DNA from: Limnobaculum parvum | Lineage (GTDB): Bacteria; Pseudomonadota; Gammaproteobacteria; Enterobacterales; Enterobacteriaceae | Assembly: GCF_003096015.2 (NCBI RefSeq) | Contig: NZ_CP029185.2 | Coordinates: 3,072,001-3,136,000, forward strand | Reading direction: 5' to 3' | Length of the DNA: 64,000 nucleotides | In this document: one piece after another, positions 10,021 to 17,766 of the stretch | Layout: each line of letters begins with the position of its first letter | How positions within the stretch are numbered: the first letter of the stretch is position 1 | Program-made: the position numbers and the translations under genes | Notes under the pieces: generated by a model | What the model was told of the DNA's origin: nothing | Database searches by the model: none | Seen by the model: only the letters and a program-made list of their open reading frames with translations

Positions 10021-10130
10021 GTCGGGATGGGCTCCCGTGGGGGTCGACTTGACGTAAGCCAAGTACAGGCGGTTTTCCGGTCGTGCACAAAACCAATATA
10101 AGCACCTTAGATTTTACGACCGGAATATAC
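10021..10130. other. Hairpin-rich intergenic element between cca and bacA
   Basis: The 253-bp gap contains several inverted repeats: a perfect 10-bp pair TTCCGGTCGT (10075–10084) and ACGACCGGAA (10116–10125), a short ACTTG/CAAGT hairpin, and GTCG/CGAC flanking a G-rich segment. A 66-codon minus-strand frame (10171–9971) covers it but has no recognised family and ends in the repeat region. It may be a dispersed repeat or a structured RNA; the sequence alone does not say which. Confidence 0.35.
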
Positions 10131-10165
10131 ATTGAGGCCAATTTATCTGGCTTGTCAGCAATCTG

Positions 10166-10198
10166 AGGCACTGATTAATAACAATCAGTGCCTTTTTT
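10166..10198 (+). terminator. Terminator between cca and bacA
   Basis: A perfect 11-bp stem AGGCACTGATT (10166–10176) with AATCAGTGCCT (10183–10193), loop AATAAC, and a T run. Confidence 0.85.
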
Positions 10199-10223
10199 AT
10201 TTATCGTGCTCCTGAAACTTAAA

Positions 10224-11048
10224 TCAGAAGAACACCAGATAAATAACGCCAGCCACAAAGAAACGATAGATAGCGAATGGAATAAATGAGATGCGCTTAA
10301 TGACGCTCAGGAAAGTTTTAATCGCCAGTAATGCCACAACAAACGCCGTGAAAAAACCGACAGCAAACATCGGTAAATCATCCAAAACCAGCAGGCCAAT
10401 GCTTTTGTACATCACTAATACTGTAGCACCCAGCATCATCGGCACGGCCAGAATGAAGGAGAACTCTGATGCCGCATAACGACTTACACCAATCAGCATT
10501 CCACCGGAGATAGTCGCACCTGAACGGGAAAATCCTGGCCATAAAGCCAGACACTGAAAACAACCGATAATGAAAGCCTGACGATAAGTCATATCGTCTA
10601 GCCCTTCCACGCGCGGGACTTTAGGCTTAAGCATTTCAGCAGCAATAAGCAACAAACCACCGGCAATCAGGGCATACATGACGGTTTTAGCGCCAAACAA
10701 ATGTTCTTTAATAATATCATGCAGCGCAAAACCAATAATAACCGCCGGTAACATACCCAAAATAATATGTACCAGACTCAGTCGCCCCTTGCCTCTCCCT
10801 TCATGGGGAACCTCGCCAAAATGGATGCCAATCAGACCAAACAGGCGACGCCAAAATACCACGACTACCGCAAGAATGGACCCCAACTGAATGACCACTT
10901 CAAATGTAGATGCCGTATCGCCAGAAAAACCCAACAGCTCACCAACAATAATCATATGGCCCGTTGAAGAAACCGGCAGAAACTCGGTCAGCCCCTCAAC
11001 AACACCGAGAATAAATGCCACGACCAACGAGTGAAAACCATCCATCAA
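10224..11048 (-). CDS. bacA: Undecaprenyl-diphosphate phosphatase BacA/UppP
   Basis: Integral membrane enzyme that recycles undecaprenyl diphosphate to the monophosphate carrier for cell-wall synthesis; overproduction gives bacitracin resistance. The protein is 274 aa (E. coli 273). It has the two conserved catalytic blocks, EGLTEFLPVSSTGHMI near the N-terminus and PGFSRSGATISGGMLIGVSR in the middle, in a polytopic hydrophobic background. The C-terminus IKRISFIPFAIYRF matches the family. Two consecutive ATGs (11048 and 11045) are both possible starts. Confidence 0.95.
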   Translation of the reverse strand: MMDGFHSLVVAFILGVVEGLTEFLPVSSTGHMIIVGELLGFSGDTASTFEVVIQLGSILAVVVVFWRRLFGLIGIHFGEVPHEGRGKGRLSLVHIILGMLPAVIIGFALHDIIKEHLFGAKTVMYALIAGGLLLIAAEMLKPKVPRVEGLDDMTYRQAFIIGCFQCLALWPGFSRSGATISGGMLIGVSRYAASEFSFILAVPMMLGATVLVMYKSIGLLVLDDLPMFAVGFFTAFVVALLAIKTFLSVIKRISFIPFAIYRFFVAGVIYLVFF

Positions 11049-11168
11049 TAGATCCCTTGCAATATAAAGAAAATACTTGTACCTGATTATCAGGCCATAA
11101 TTTTAAGAACCCGCACAGCTCAGACAAAAATCAACCCACTTAGTTTCGTCCTACCCCACCTAGTTCTT

Positions 11169-11528
11169 TCAGGCTAAACGTGAACCGCGTTCAATGATCA
11201 CACCAACTTGCTTCGCTGCTGCCACCGCTCCCGGTTTGCTCACCTTTATCCTAATCCATGGGATGGAAAAACGCTGCATTAATAAATCAGCAACTTCTTC
11301 CGCTACCCGTTCAACTAAGGCAAAACGCTCGTTTTCGACCTTTCCAATCACGGCTTCACTGACATCCGCATAGCTCAGACAGTCACAAACGTTGTCACTG
11401 GAGGCAGCTTTACGATTATCCCAACCCATTTCGATATCGAAAATAAGCTTCTGTCGAATCGTCTGTTCCCAGTCATAAACCCCGATGGTTGTAATAACGC
11501 TGAGCTGTTCTATAAATACGATATCCAT
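11169..11528 (-). CDS. folB: Dihydroneopterin aldolase FolB
   Basis: Folate-pathway enzyme that converts 7,8-dihydroneopterin to 6-hydroxymethyl-7,8-dihydropterin. The protein is 119 aa, the family length. Seen in order: VFIEQLSVITTIGVYDWE, QKLIFDIEMGWD, DCLSYADVSEAV and FALVERVAEEVADLL, ending in IRIKVSKPGAV. It is divergent from plsY, as in E. coli. Confidence 0.94.
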   Translation of the reverse strand: MDIVFIEQLSVITTIGVYDWEQTIRQKLIFDIEMGWDNRKAASSDNVCDCLSYADVSEAVIGKVENERFALVERVAEEVADLLMQRFSIPWIRIKVSKPGAVAAAKQVGVIIERGSRLA

Positions 11529-11635
11529 AACACCACTCTCAGTTTTTCAATTAAGACGTACCACTTCAGGTAGAATATGCGTATTATCCACGTTAGTAGA
11601 GAGTAAAACGACAATTATTAGATGGAATCGAGCTT

Positions 11636-12271
11636 ATGAGTGCTATCGCGCTTGGCATGATCGTTATCGCCTATCTATGTGGTTCAATATCCAGTGCAGT
11701 GTTGGTTTGTCGTCTCGCCAAACTGCCCGACCCACGAGAGCATGGTTCCGGTAATCCCGGTGCTACCAATGTTCTGCGTGTAGGTGGGAAAGCTGCGGCC
11801 GTAGCCGTGTTAATTTTCGATGTGCTAAAAGGCATGCTTCCTGTTTGGGTCGCTTACAAGCTGAATCTTTCCCCTATTTATCTCGGTTTAATCGCCATCG
11901 CAGCCTGTCTGGGGCATATCTACCCAATTTTCTTTCACTTTCGTGGGGGGAAAGGTGTGGCAACAGCATTTGGTGCTATTGCGCCTATTGGCTGGGATCT
12001 AACCGGATTAATGACGGGCACTTGGCTGCTGACCGTATTGCTTAGCGGCTATTCCTCCTTAGGCGCGATTATCAGTGCGCTTATTGCGCCGTTTTATACT
12101 TGGTGGTTTAAACCGCAGTTCACCTTTCCGGTAGCGATGCTATCTTGTCTGGTTTTGATTCGTCATCATGACAATATTCAGCGGTTATGGCGCGGTCAAG
12201 AAGGGAAAATATGGGCGCGGTTTAAAAAGAAAAAGACCGAAGAAAAACCACCTGAAGACCATTCAATTTAA
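11636..12271 (+). CDS. plsY: Glycerol-3-phosphate acyltransferase PlsY
   Basis: Membrane enzyme that transfers an acyl group from acyl-phosphate to glycerol-3-phosphate, the first step of phospholipid synthesis. The protein is 211 aa (E. coli 205) with five predicted membrane segments. The three PlsY motifs are present: GSGNPGATNVLR, HFRGGKGVATAFG, and the later SLGAIISA/RHHDNIQRLWRG region. The tail is basic (FKKKKTEEK). The start ATG at 11636 gives the usual short first helix. Confidence 0.93.
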   Translation: MSAIALGMIVIAYLCGSISSAVLVCRLAKLPDPREHGSGNPGATNVLRVGGKAAAVAVLIFDVLKGMLPVWVAYKLNLSPIYLGLIAIAACLGHIYPIFFHFRGGKGVATAFGAIAPIGWDLTGLMTGTWLLTVLLSGYSSLGAIISALIAPFYTWWFKPQFTFPVAMLSCLVLIRHHDNIQRLWRGQEGKIWARFKKKKTEEKPPEDHSI

Positions 12272-12324
12272 CTCGGTGTGAGTTTCGTCCACCAATCGTT
12301 CAGTGTCTAAATTAACGTCAACAT

Positions 12325-12367
12325 AAGTACCGAGCCGAGACATTCATTAAAGCGAATGCCCCGGTAC
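12325..12367. terminator. Hairpin between convergent plsY and tsaD
   Basis: An outer arm AGTACCG pairs with CGGTACT, and an inner CATTC pairs with GAATG around ATTAAAGC. There is no long T run, so this is a probable but weak bidirectional terminator. Confidence 0.45.
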
Positions 12368-12378
12368 TGGCTAGCAAG

Positions 12379-13398
12379 TTACAAACTCACCGGTGGCAAC
12401 TGATCCAGCGGCCACCGTGGGCGAACCGAGACTTCTAGTCCAGTGGCTTCACCGGCTTTCAGCCGAACCATTCCTGCATAAGCGATCATTGCACCATTAT
12501 CGGTACAGAACTCTGGACGTGCATAAAATACTTCGCCTTTGCGCTGTTCCATGATGTCTGACATTTTGCTACGCAGCGTGCGGTTGGCGCTGACACCGCC
12601 TGCCATCACCAGTCGGCTAAATCCGGTGGCATCCAGTGCCCGGCGGCATTTAATGGCCAGCGTATCCACCACAGCATCTTCAAACGCTCTGGCGATATCG
12701 GCTTTGGTTTGCTCGTCATCACCGGATTGGCGAATAGTATTCGCAGCAAAGGTTTTAAGGCCGGAGAAACTAAAATCAAGACCAGGGCGATCGGTCATTG
12801 GACGAGGGAAAATAAAACGCCCAGCAACACCCTGTTGCGCCATTTTAGACAACATCGGCCCTCCCGGATAATCCAACCCCAGCAATTTAGCCGTTTTATC
12901 AAAGGCTTCTCCGGCAGCATCGTCTATCGATTCACCCAACAACGCATACTGACCAATGCCCGTAACGCTGATTAACTGGGTATGTCCACCCGAAACCAGC
13001 AGAGCAACAAAGGGAAACGCCGGCGGATTATCTTCCAGCATTGGCGCTAACAGATGCCCTTCCATATGATGAACCGCTACCGCAGGAACATTCCACGCCA
13101 GCGCCAAAGAGCGCCCGATGGTTGCACCAACCAACAGCGCCCCAACCAGACCCGGTCCGGCGGTATAAGCGATGCCGTCAATATCGGCGGCGGTTAAATT
13201 CGCCTGCTTGAGCGCGGCCTGAATCAGAGGAACGGTTTTACGCACGTGATCGCGAGAGGCCAGTTCCGGCACTACACCGCCGTAATCCGCATGCAGTTTA
13301 ACCTGACTGTAGAGTTGATCCGCTAACAAACCCTGACGATCGTCATAAATCGCCACACCGGTTTCATCGCATGATGTTTCAATACCTAATATACGCAT
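12379..13398 (-). CDS. tsaD: tRNA N6-threonylcarbamoyladenosine transferase TsaD
   Basis: Transfers threonylcarbamoyl from TC-AMP to A37 of ANN-decoding tRNAs, together with TsaB and TsaE. The protein is 339 aa (E. coli 337). Motifs seen: MRILGIETSCDETGVAIYD at the start, YGGVVPELASRDH, the metal-binding HHMEGH, FVALLVSGGHTQL and VMAGGVSANRTLR. The ATG at 13398 is chosen because RILGIETSCDET is the conserved N-terminus; the longer upstream frame has no family match. It sits upstream of and divergent to the rpsU region, as in E. coli, but another gene intervenes here. Confidence 0.95.
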   Translation of the reverse strand: MRILGIETSCDETGVAIYDDRQGLLADQLYSQVKLHADYGGVVPELASRDHVRKTVPLIQAALKQANLTAADIDGIAYTAGPGLVGALLVGATIGRSLALAWNVPAVAVHHMEGHLLAPMLEDNPPAFPFVALLVSGGHTQLISVTGIGQYALLGESIDDAAGEAFDKTAKLLGLDYPGGPMLSKMAQQGVAGRFIFPRPMTDRPGLDFSFSGLKTFAANTIRQSGDDEQTKADIARAFEDAVVDTLAIKCRRALDATGFSRLVMAGGVSANRTLRSKMSDIMEQRKGEVFYARPEFCTDNGAMIAYAGMVRLKAGEATGLEVSVRPRWPLDQLPPVSL

Positions 13399-13678
13399 AA
13401 CCTGCCAAACAGCCTCTGAATTCATGATCTGTGCGCCTGCAACGGCGTTGCGGACACACAACTTGTGTTGCGTTAAATAATAACACAGACGATAAGTTGA
13501 AAATAAAGAATCACTCACTTCAATAAAAATGCTACTGAATATCACTAATTAGCAGCAGCCACTAACATATTTCGATAAACTAGGCGCAAAGTCGCTTGCA
13601 GCACACCGGAAACTCTGGGTATGCTTCGCGTTTCTTTTGTCCATCCAATGAACACCAAACAACTTGATTGAGATAGAA

Positions 13679-15232
13679 ATGACTAAAGCTCAAAGTGTTA
13701 AACGTGGAATCCATTCCCTGGCATTGTTGAGTGCACTGGTACTTGCCGGCTGTAGCTCAACCGATCCTAACTTGAATCTTCCTTCGCCAGCAAAAACGGC
13801 AGGATCACCAGAGCAGGAAATCAAACAGGTTTATAAAACAAGCCCCCAGAATGGCCCTGAAGTATTGATTTCTGCCGCAGAAAATAACGGTAGCTACAAT
13901 AATATGCGCCGTGCACTAGCACGAACGAGCCTGCCAGGAAAAGAGAGCATTCAGCTATCTGAATGGGTAAATTTCTTCTCTTATGATTATCCACAGCCAC
14001 AAGGACGAATTCCTTTTGCAGCCAACGGTGAAATCGCCGTTACTCCATGGAACCCAAATACCCGATTACTCCGCGTAGCAGTCAAAGCCGGTGAGGCTCA
14101 ACCTAGCGCTGAACGTCGCTCAGCAAATCTAGTGGTGTTAGTGGGGGGTGACGACGCCGATCTGCCACTGATCAAGTCCAGCCTGACTCATCTGGTTAAT
14201 CAATTAACCCCCCAGGATACCTTGACGCTGATGACTGCCACTGGCGATAAAGGCGTGCTGCTGGAACCAACCACTGGCGAGGACAAAGGCAAAATGCTGT
14301 CTGCCATTTCCAGCTTAAACAGTGGAAAAGCCATTCAGGATAGCTCCCGCCTGACAGAAGCTTATACGTTGGCGAAAGATCACTATATTACTGACGGTAT
14401 CAACCGCGTCATTCTAGTCGGTAACAGCACTTATAATGCAGGTTTAAGCACCGCGCAGGATGCCAGCGACTTCTTCGCTAATCATCCTGCCTCACAAATT
14501 TCACTGACTACGTTAGGCTTCGCTGCCAGCCAATTTAGTCCATCTTCACTGGCTGAAGTGGCTTACGCTGGTAACGGTGTTCATCAGTACATCGACAATG
14601 AGCGCGATAGCAACAAAGTTTGGGATGAGCAGCTAAGCTCAACGCAAACGCCTGTCGCGAAAGAGTTCTCTATGAAAGTCGAGTTTAACCCAACCTATAT
14701 CAAGGCTTACCGCCTGTTGGGTTATCAGGCACCATCAGAAGAGAGTAGCAATACGGCGAATAGCGGTGTTGTGGTTACCGGACAAACGCTGACTGCCCTG
14801 TACGAAATCATTCCTGCAGACAGTACAGAAGAGTGGAGTGCTGAACAGTTTGGCCCAATCAGTACGCCATCAGCCAACAGTTCCCTGCGTCAAACTAAAG
14901 AGATTGCCATGATGCATCTGCGCTATAAAACGCCAAATGCTCAAAGTACTCCTCAACGTATTGAGTTGCCGGTTCCTGAATCACAAATGAACAATACACT
15001 GGATAACAGCAGTAAAGATTTTCGTTTCGCCGCTGCGGTTGCCGCATTTGCCCAGCAGTTAAAAGATAACGGTGCATCAACTGGCGCATTCACGCTGGAC
15101 GATACTCTGAAACTGGCGAACGAAGGTCGCGGTGCCGATAAATACGATCTGCGCTCAGAATTTATTCAGTTGGTTGGAAATGCCCAAAATGAGCTACCAA
15201 AAAGCTCTCCCGTGAAAGGTCAGGGCAAATAA
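13679..15232 (+). CDS. YfbK-like von Willebrand factor A lipoprotein with degenerate MIDAS
   Basis: A 517-residue predicted lipoprotein. The signal sequence LALLSALVLAGC gives a lipobox with Cys25. The N-terminal region (NNMRRALARTSLP, EWVNFFSYDYP) and central region (NTRLLRVAVKAGE, KEFSMKVEFNPTYIKAYRLLGY) match the YfbK family order: N-terminal domain, vWA, C-terminal domain. The metal-ion adhesion site is lost: the usual DxSxS is VVLVGGDDADLP (~152–163), the Thr loop is IQDSSRLTEAY, and the third motif is LVGNSTYNAG instead of TDGDFNVG. It probably does not bind Mg in the canonical way. It lies between tsaD and rpsU, where E. coli has no gene. The function is unknown. Confidence 0.82.
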   Translation: MTKAQSVKRGIHSLALLSALVLAGCSSTDPNLNLPSPAKTAGSPEQEIKQVYKTSPQNGPEVLISAAENNGSYNNMRRALARTSLPGKESIQLSEWVNFFSYDYPQPQGRIPFAANGEIAVTPWNPNTRLLRVAVKAGEAQPSAERRSANLVVLVGGDDADLPLIKSSLTHLVNQLTPQDTLTLMTATGDKGVLLEPTTGEDKGKMLSAISSLNSGKAIQDSSRLTEAYTLAKDHYITDGINRVILVGNSTYNAGLSTAQDASDFFANHPASQISLTTLGFAASQFSPSSLAEVAYAGNGVHQYIDNERDSNKVWDEQLSSTQTPVAKEFSMKVEFNPTYIKAYRLLGYQAPSEESSNTANSGVVVTGQTLTALYEIIPADSTEEWSAEQFGPISTPSANSSLRQTKEIAMMHLRYKTPNAQSTPQRIELPVPESQMNNTLDNSSKDFRFAAAVAAFAQQLKDNGASTGAFTLDDTLKLANEGRGADKYDLRSEFIQLVGNAQNELPKSSPVKGQGK

Positions 15233-15256
15233 GCGTTAAAGAGTAAACATTTGATA

Positions 15257-15304
15257 GCTGAAAGCCCCTGTTACGGATAGATAAAAATAATGGGGACTTT
15301 CAGC
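15257..15304 (+). terminator. Hairpin after the YfbK-like gene
   Basis: GCTGAAAGCCCC (15257–15268) pairs with GGGGACTTTCAGC (15292–15304) with one bulged A and a 23-nt loop. There is no T run, so it may be a processing or Rho-type end rather than an intrinsic terminator. Confidence 0.45.
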
Positions 15305-15386
15305 GCACTAACGTGATGGTAGCAGTTTATACAATGATGACGGGCTGTTTTCTGCCGAATACCGATGAATGAATCGGTAACAGGAC

Positions 15387-15416
15387 TTTACAAGCAGCAC
15401 CTATTCGCAGTAGAAT
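15387..15416 (+). promoter_or_regulatory. Predicted sigma-70 promoter of rpsU–dnaG–rpoD
   Basis: A TTTACA -35 (15387–15392), 18-bp spacer and TAGAAT -10 (15411–15416) place a start site near 15423, about 65 bp before rpsU. Confidence 0.5.
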
Positions 15417-15487
15417 TCCGCACCATTTTGAATATGGCTGGCAACAGCGCCAGCAGCAAAACCGATTTCTATTGAGGTGAAAGGCAC

Positions 15488-15703
15488 ATGCCGGTAATTA
15501 AAGTACGTGAAAACGAGCCATTTGACGTAGCATTACGTCGTTTCAAGCGTTCATGCGAAAAAGCAGGTATCCTTGCTGAAGTTCGTAGCCGTGAATTCTA
15601 CGAAAAACCAACTACTGAACGTAAACGCGCTAAAGCTTCTGCTGTGAAACGTCACGCGAAGAAATTAGCTCGTGAAAACGCACGCCGCACCCGCCTGTAT
15701 TAA
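15488..15703 (+). CDS. rpsU: 30S ribosomal protein S21
   Basis: Small-subunit ribosomal protein, 71 aa, the invariant enterobacterial length. It begins PVIKVRENEPFDVALRRFKRSCEKAG and has a very basic C-terminus (KRHAKKLARENARRTRLY). A strong Shine–Dalgarno GAGGTGA precedes the ATG. It is the first gene of the macromolecular synthesis operon rpsU–dnaG–rpoD. Confidence 0.98.
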   Translation: MPVIKVRENEPFDVALRRFKRSCEKAGILAEVRSREFYEKPTTERKRAKASAVKRHAKKLARENARRTRLY

Positions 15704-15788
15704 TACCTTCGGTTAACGCCGAGCGCGCGATTAATGCGCAGGTTGGTCGTGTAGCTAAAGCTAGTAATAGCTGACTGCATATAAGTAT

Positions 15789-15824
15789 GCCGTGCTTTCC
15801 GGAAGGAATGCGCGGCTTATTCTC
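15789..15824 (+). terminator. Attenuating terminator between rpsU and dnaG
   Basis: The stem GCCGTGC (15789–15795) pairs with GCGCGGC (15810–15816), with TTCC/GGAA inside, followed by TTATTCTCATTT. Its position matches the T1 partial terminator known in the E. coli operon, which lowers dnaG expression relative to rpsU. Confidence 0.7.
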
Positions 15825-15851
15825 ATTTATGGATTTACGAATTGAGGCTTA

Positions 15852-17600
15852 ATGGCAGGACGAATCCCACGTGTATTTATCAATGACTTGCTGGCCCGTA
15901 CGGACATCGTCGATCTTATAGATGCCCGTGTGAAGCTTAAAAAGCAAGGCAAAAATTATCACGCCTGTTGCCCGTTCCATAATGAGAAAACACCCTCTTT
16001 CACCGTTAACGGTGAAAAACAGTTTTATCACTGCTTCGGTTGCGGGGCACATGGTAATGCAATTGATTTCTTAATGAACTTTGACCGTTTGGAGTTCGTT
16101 GAAAGTGTTGAAGAGCTGGCGACCATGCACGGTCTGGAAATTCCTTACGAATCCGGAACCGGTATCAGCCAGTTAGAAAAGCACCAAAGACAAAGTCTGT
16201 ACCAACTGATGGAGCCGTTAGCCAAGTTCTATCAGGAATCCTTAAACCAACCTCAGTCTCAGGATGCGCGAAATTATCTGGCGCAGCGTGGTTTAAGTGA
16301 CGACATTATTCAGCGTTTCGCCATTGGCTTTGCCCCTTCCGGGTGGGATATCGTTCTGAAACGTTTTGGTCGCTCACCGGAGAACCGCGAATCACTCAAT
16401 GATGCCGGTATGTTGGTGACCAACGATAACGGGCGAACCTATGACCGTTTTCGCGAACGGATCATGTTCCCAATCCGCGATAAGCGCGGTCGGGTTATTG
16501 CTTTTGGTGGAAGAATTTTGGGTAGTGGAACACCTAAATATCTTAACTCGCCGGAAACAGAAATTTTCCATAAAGGCCGCCAGCTATATGGTCTTTATGA
16601 AGCACAGCTTAATCGGAATCAGCTCGATAAGCTGTTGGTGGTTGAAGGCTATATGGATGTGGTGGCACTGGCACAGTTTGGCATTGATTATGCTGTTGCC
16701 TCACTGGGTACATCCACCACGGCAGAACATATTCAGTTAATGTTCCGCTGTACGGATAACGTTATCTGCTGTTATGACGGCGATAATGCCGGTCGAGAGG
16801 CCGCATGGCGTGCGTTAGAAACCGCCCTACCTTACCTGACCGATGGCCGCCAACTGCGGTTTATGTTTTTACCCGACGGCGAAGATCCGGATACACTGGT
16901 ACGAAAAGAGGGTAAAGAGGCTTTTCAGCAGCGTTTAGAACAAGCCCAGCCTCTTTCAATGTTTTTATTTGATACACTTATGCCGCAGGTCGACCTGAGT
17001 TCACCGGATGGGCGTGCTAAACTGAGTACATTAGCGTTACCGCTTATCAGTAAGGTGCCCGGCGAAACATTCCGTTTATATTTACGCCAGCAGCTCGGTC
17101 AAAAACTGGGCATTCTGGATGACAGTCAGTTAGATAAGCTGATGCCGAAACAAATTGAAACGGAACAAAGCTATCAGGCACCTCAGCTAAAACGCACAAC
17201 TATGCGTATACTGATAGGCTTGTTGATTCAGCGTCCTTATCTGGCAACACTGGTCCCGTCAGTACAAGGGTTAGAACAAACCAATCTGCCGGGAGTACCG
17301 CTGTTTATTGAACTGGTTAAAACCTGTCTGGCTCAGCCGGGGTTAACGACCGGACAACTTTTAGAGCTGTATCGCGGAAATAATTACAGTCAACAACTTG
17401 AAACTTTAGCAACATGGAACCACATGATTGTAGAAGATATGGTTGAAGAAACATTTCTTGATACGTTAGCTAAACTGTATGACTCAGTATTAGAGCAACG
17501 TCAGGAAGAACTGATTGCCCGTGAAAGAACCCACGGTTTGAACGCGGAAGAACGTAAAGAAGTCGCAGCGCTGAACATGGCGTTGGCTAAAAAGAAGTAG
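15852..17600 (+). CDS. dnaG: DNA primase DnaG
   Basis: Synthesises RNA primers for replication with the DnaB helicase. The protein is 582 aa (E. coli 581). The N-terminal zinc-binding domain has CCPFHNEKTPSF and HCFGCGAHGNAIDF. The RNA polymerase/TOPRIM core has FGGRILG, KYLNSPET, LLVVEGYMDVVALAQ and CYDGDNAGREAAWRA. The C-terminal ~150 residues are the helicase-interacting domain. It begins 148 bp after rpsU, beyond the attenuator hairpin. Confidence 0.98.
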   Translation: MAGRIPRVFINDLLARTDIVDLIDARVKLKKQGKNYHACCPFHNEKTPSFTVNGEKQFYHCFGCGAHGNAIDFLMNFDRLEFVESVEELATMHGLEIPYESGTGISQLEKHQRQSLYQLMEPLAKFYQESLNQPQSQDARNYLAQRGLSDDIIQRFAIGFAPSGWDIVLKRFGRSPENRESLNDAGMLVTNDNGRTYDRFRERIMFPIRDKRGRVIAFGGRILGSGTPKYLNSPETEIFHKGRQLYGLYEAQLNRNQLDKLLVVEGYMDVVALAQFGIDYAVASLGTSTTAEHIQLMFRCTDNVICCYDGDNAGREAAWRALETALPYLTDGRQLRFMFLPDGEDPDTLVRKEGKEAFQQRLEQAQPLSMFLFDTLMPQVDLSSPDGRAKLSTLALPLISKVPGETFRLYLRQQLGQKLGILDDSQLDKLMPKQIETEQSYQAPQLKRTTMRILIGLLIQRPYLATLVPSVQGLEQTNLPGVPLFIELVKTCLAQPGLTTGQLLELYRGNNYSQQLETLATWNHMIVEDMVEETFLDTLAKLYDSVLEQRQEELIARERTHGLNAEERKEVAALNMALAKKK

Positions 17601-17766
17601 TTTAATAGATTTAACAGAATTAACGGCTTAAGTGCCGCTCATTGCGGGTAAAAAATCCTGCGTATAGCTGTTTAAAAAGGCAACAGCTGATAAACATAGC
17701 CCGACTACCTTATGATTACCGGCTTAGCCGATAAAATTTAATACTCTGAAGTGTGGATACCGTCTT

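Noticed and set aside
9971..10171. 66-codon minus-strand ORF between cca and bacA
   Set aside because: It runs through hairpin repeats and has no recognisable domain; treated as part of a structured spacer.
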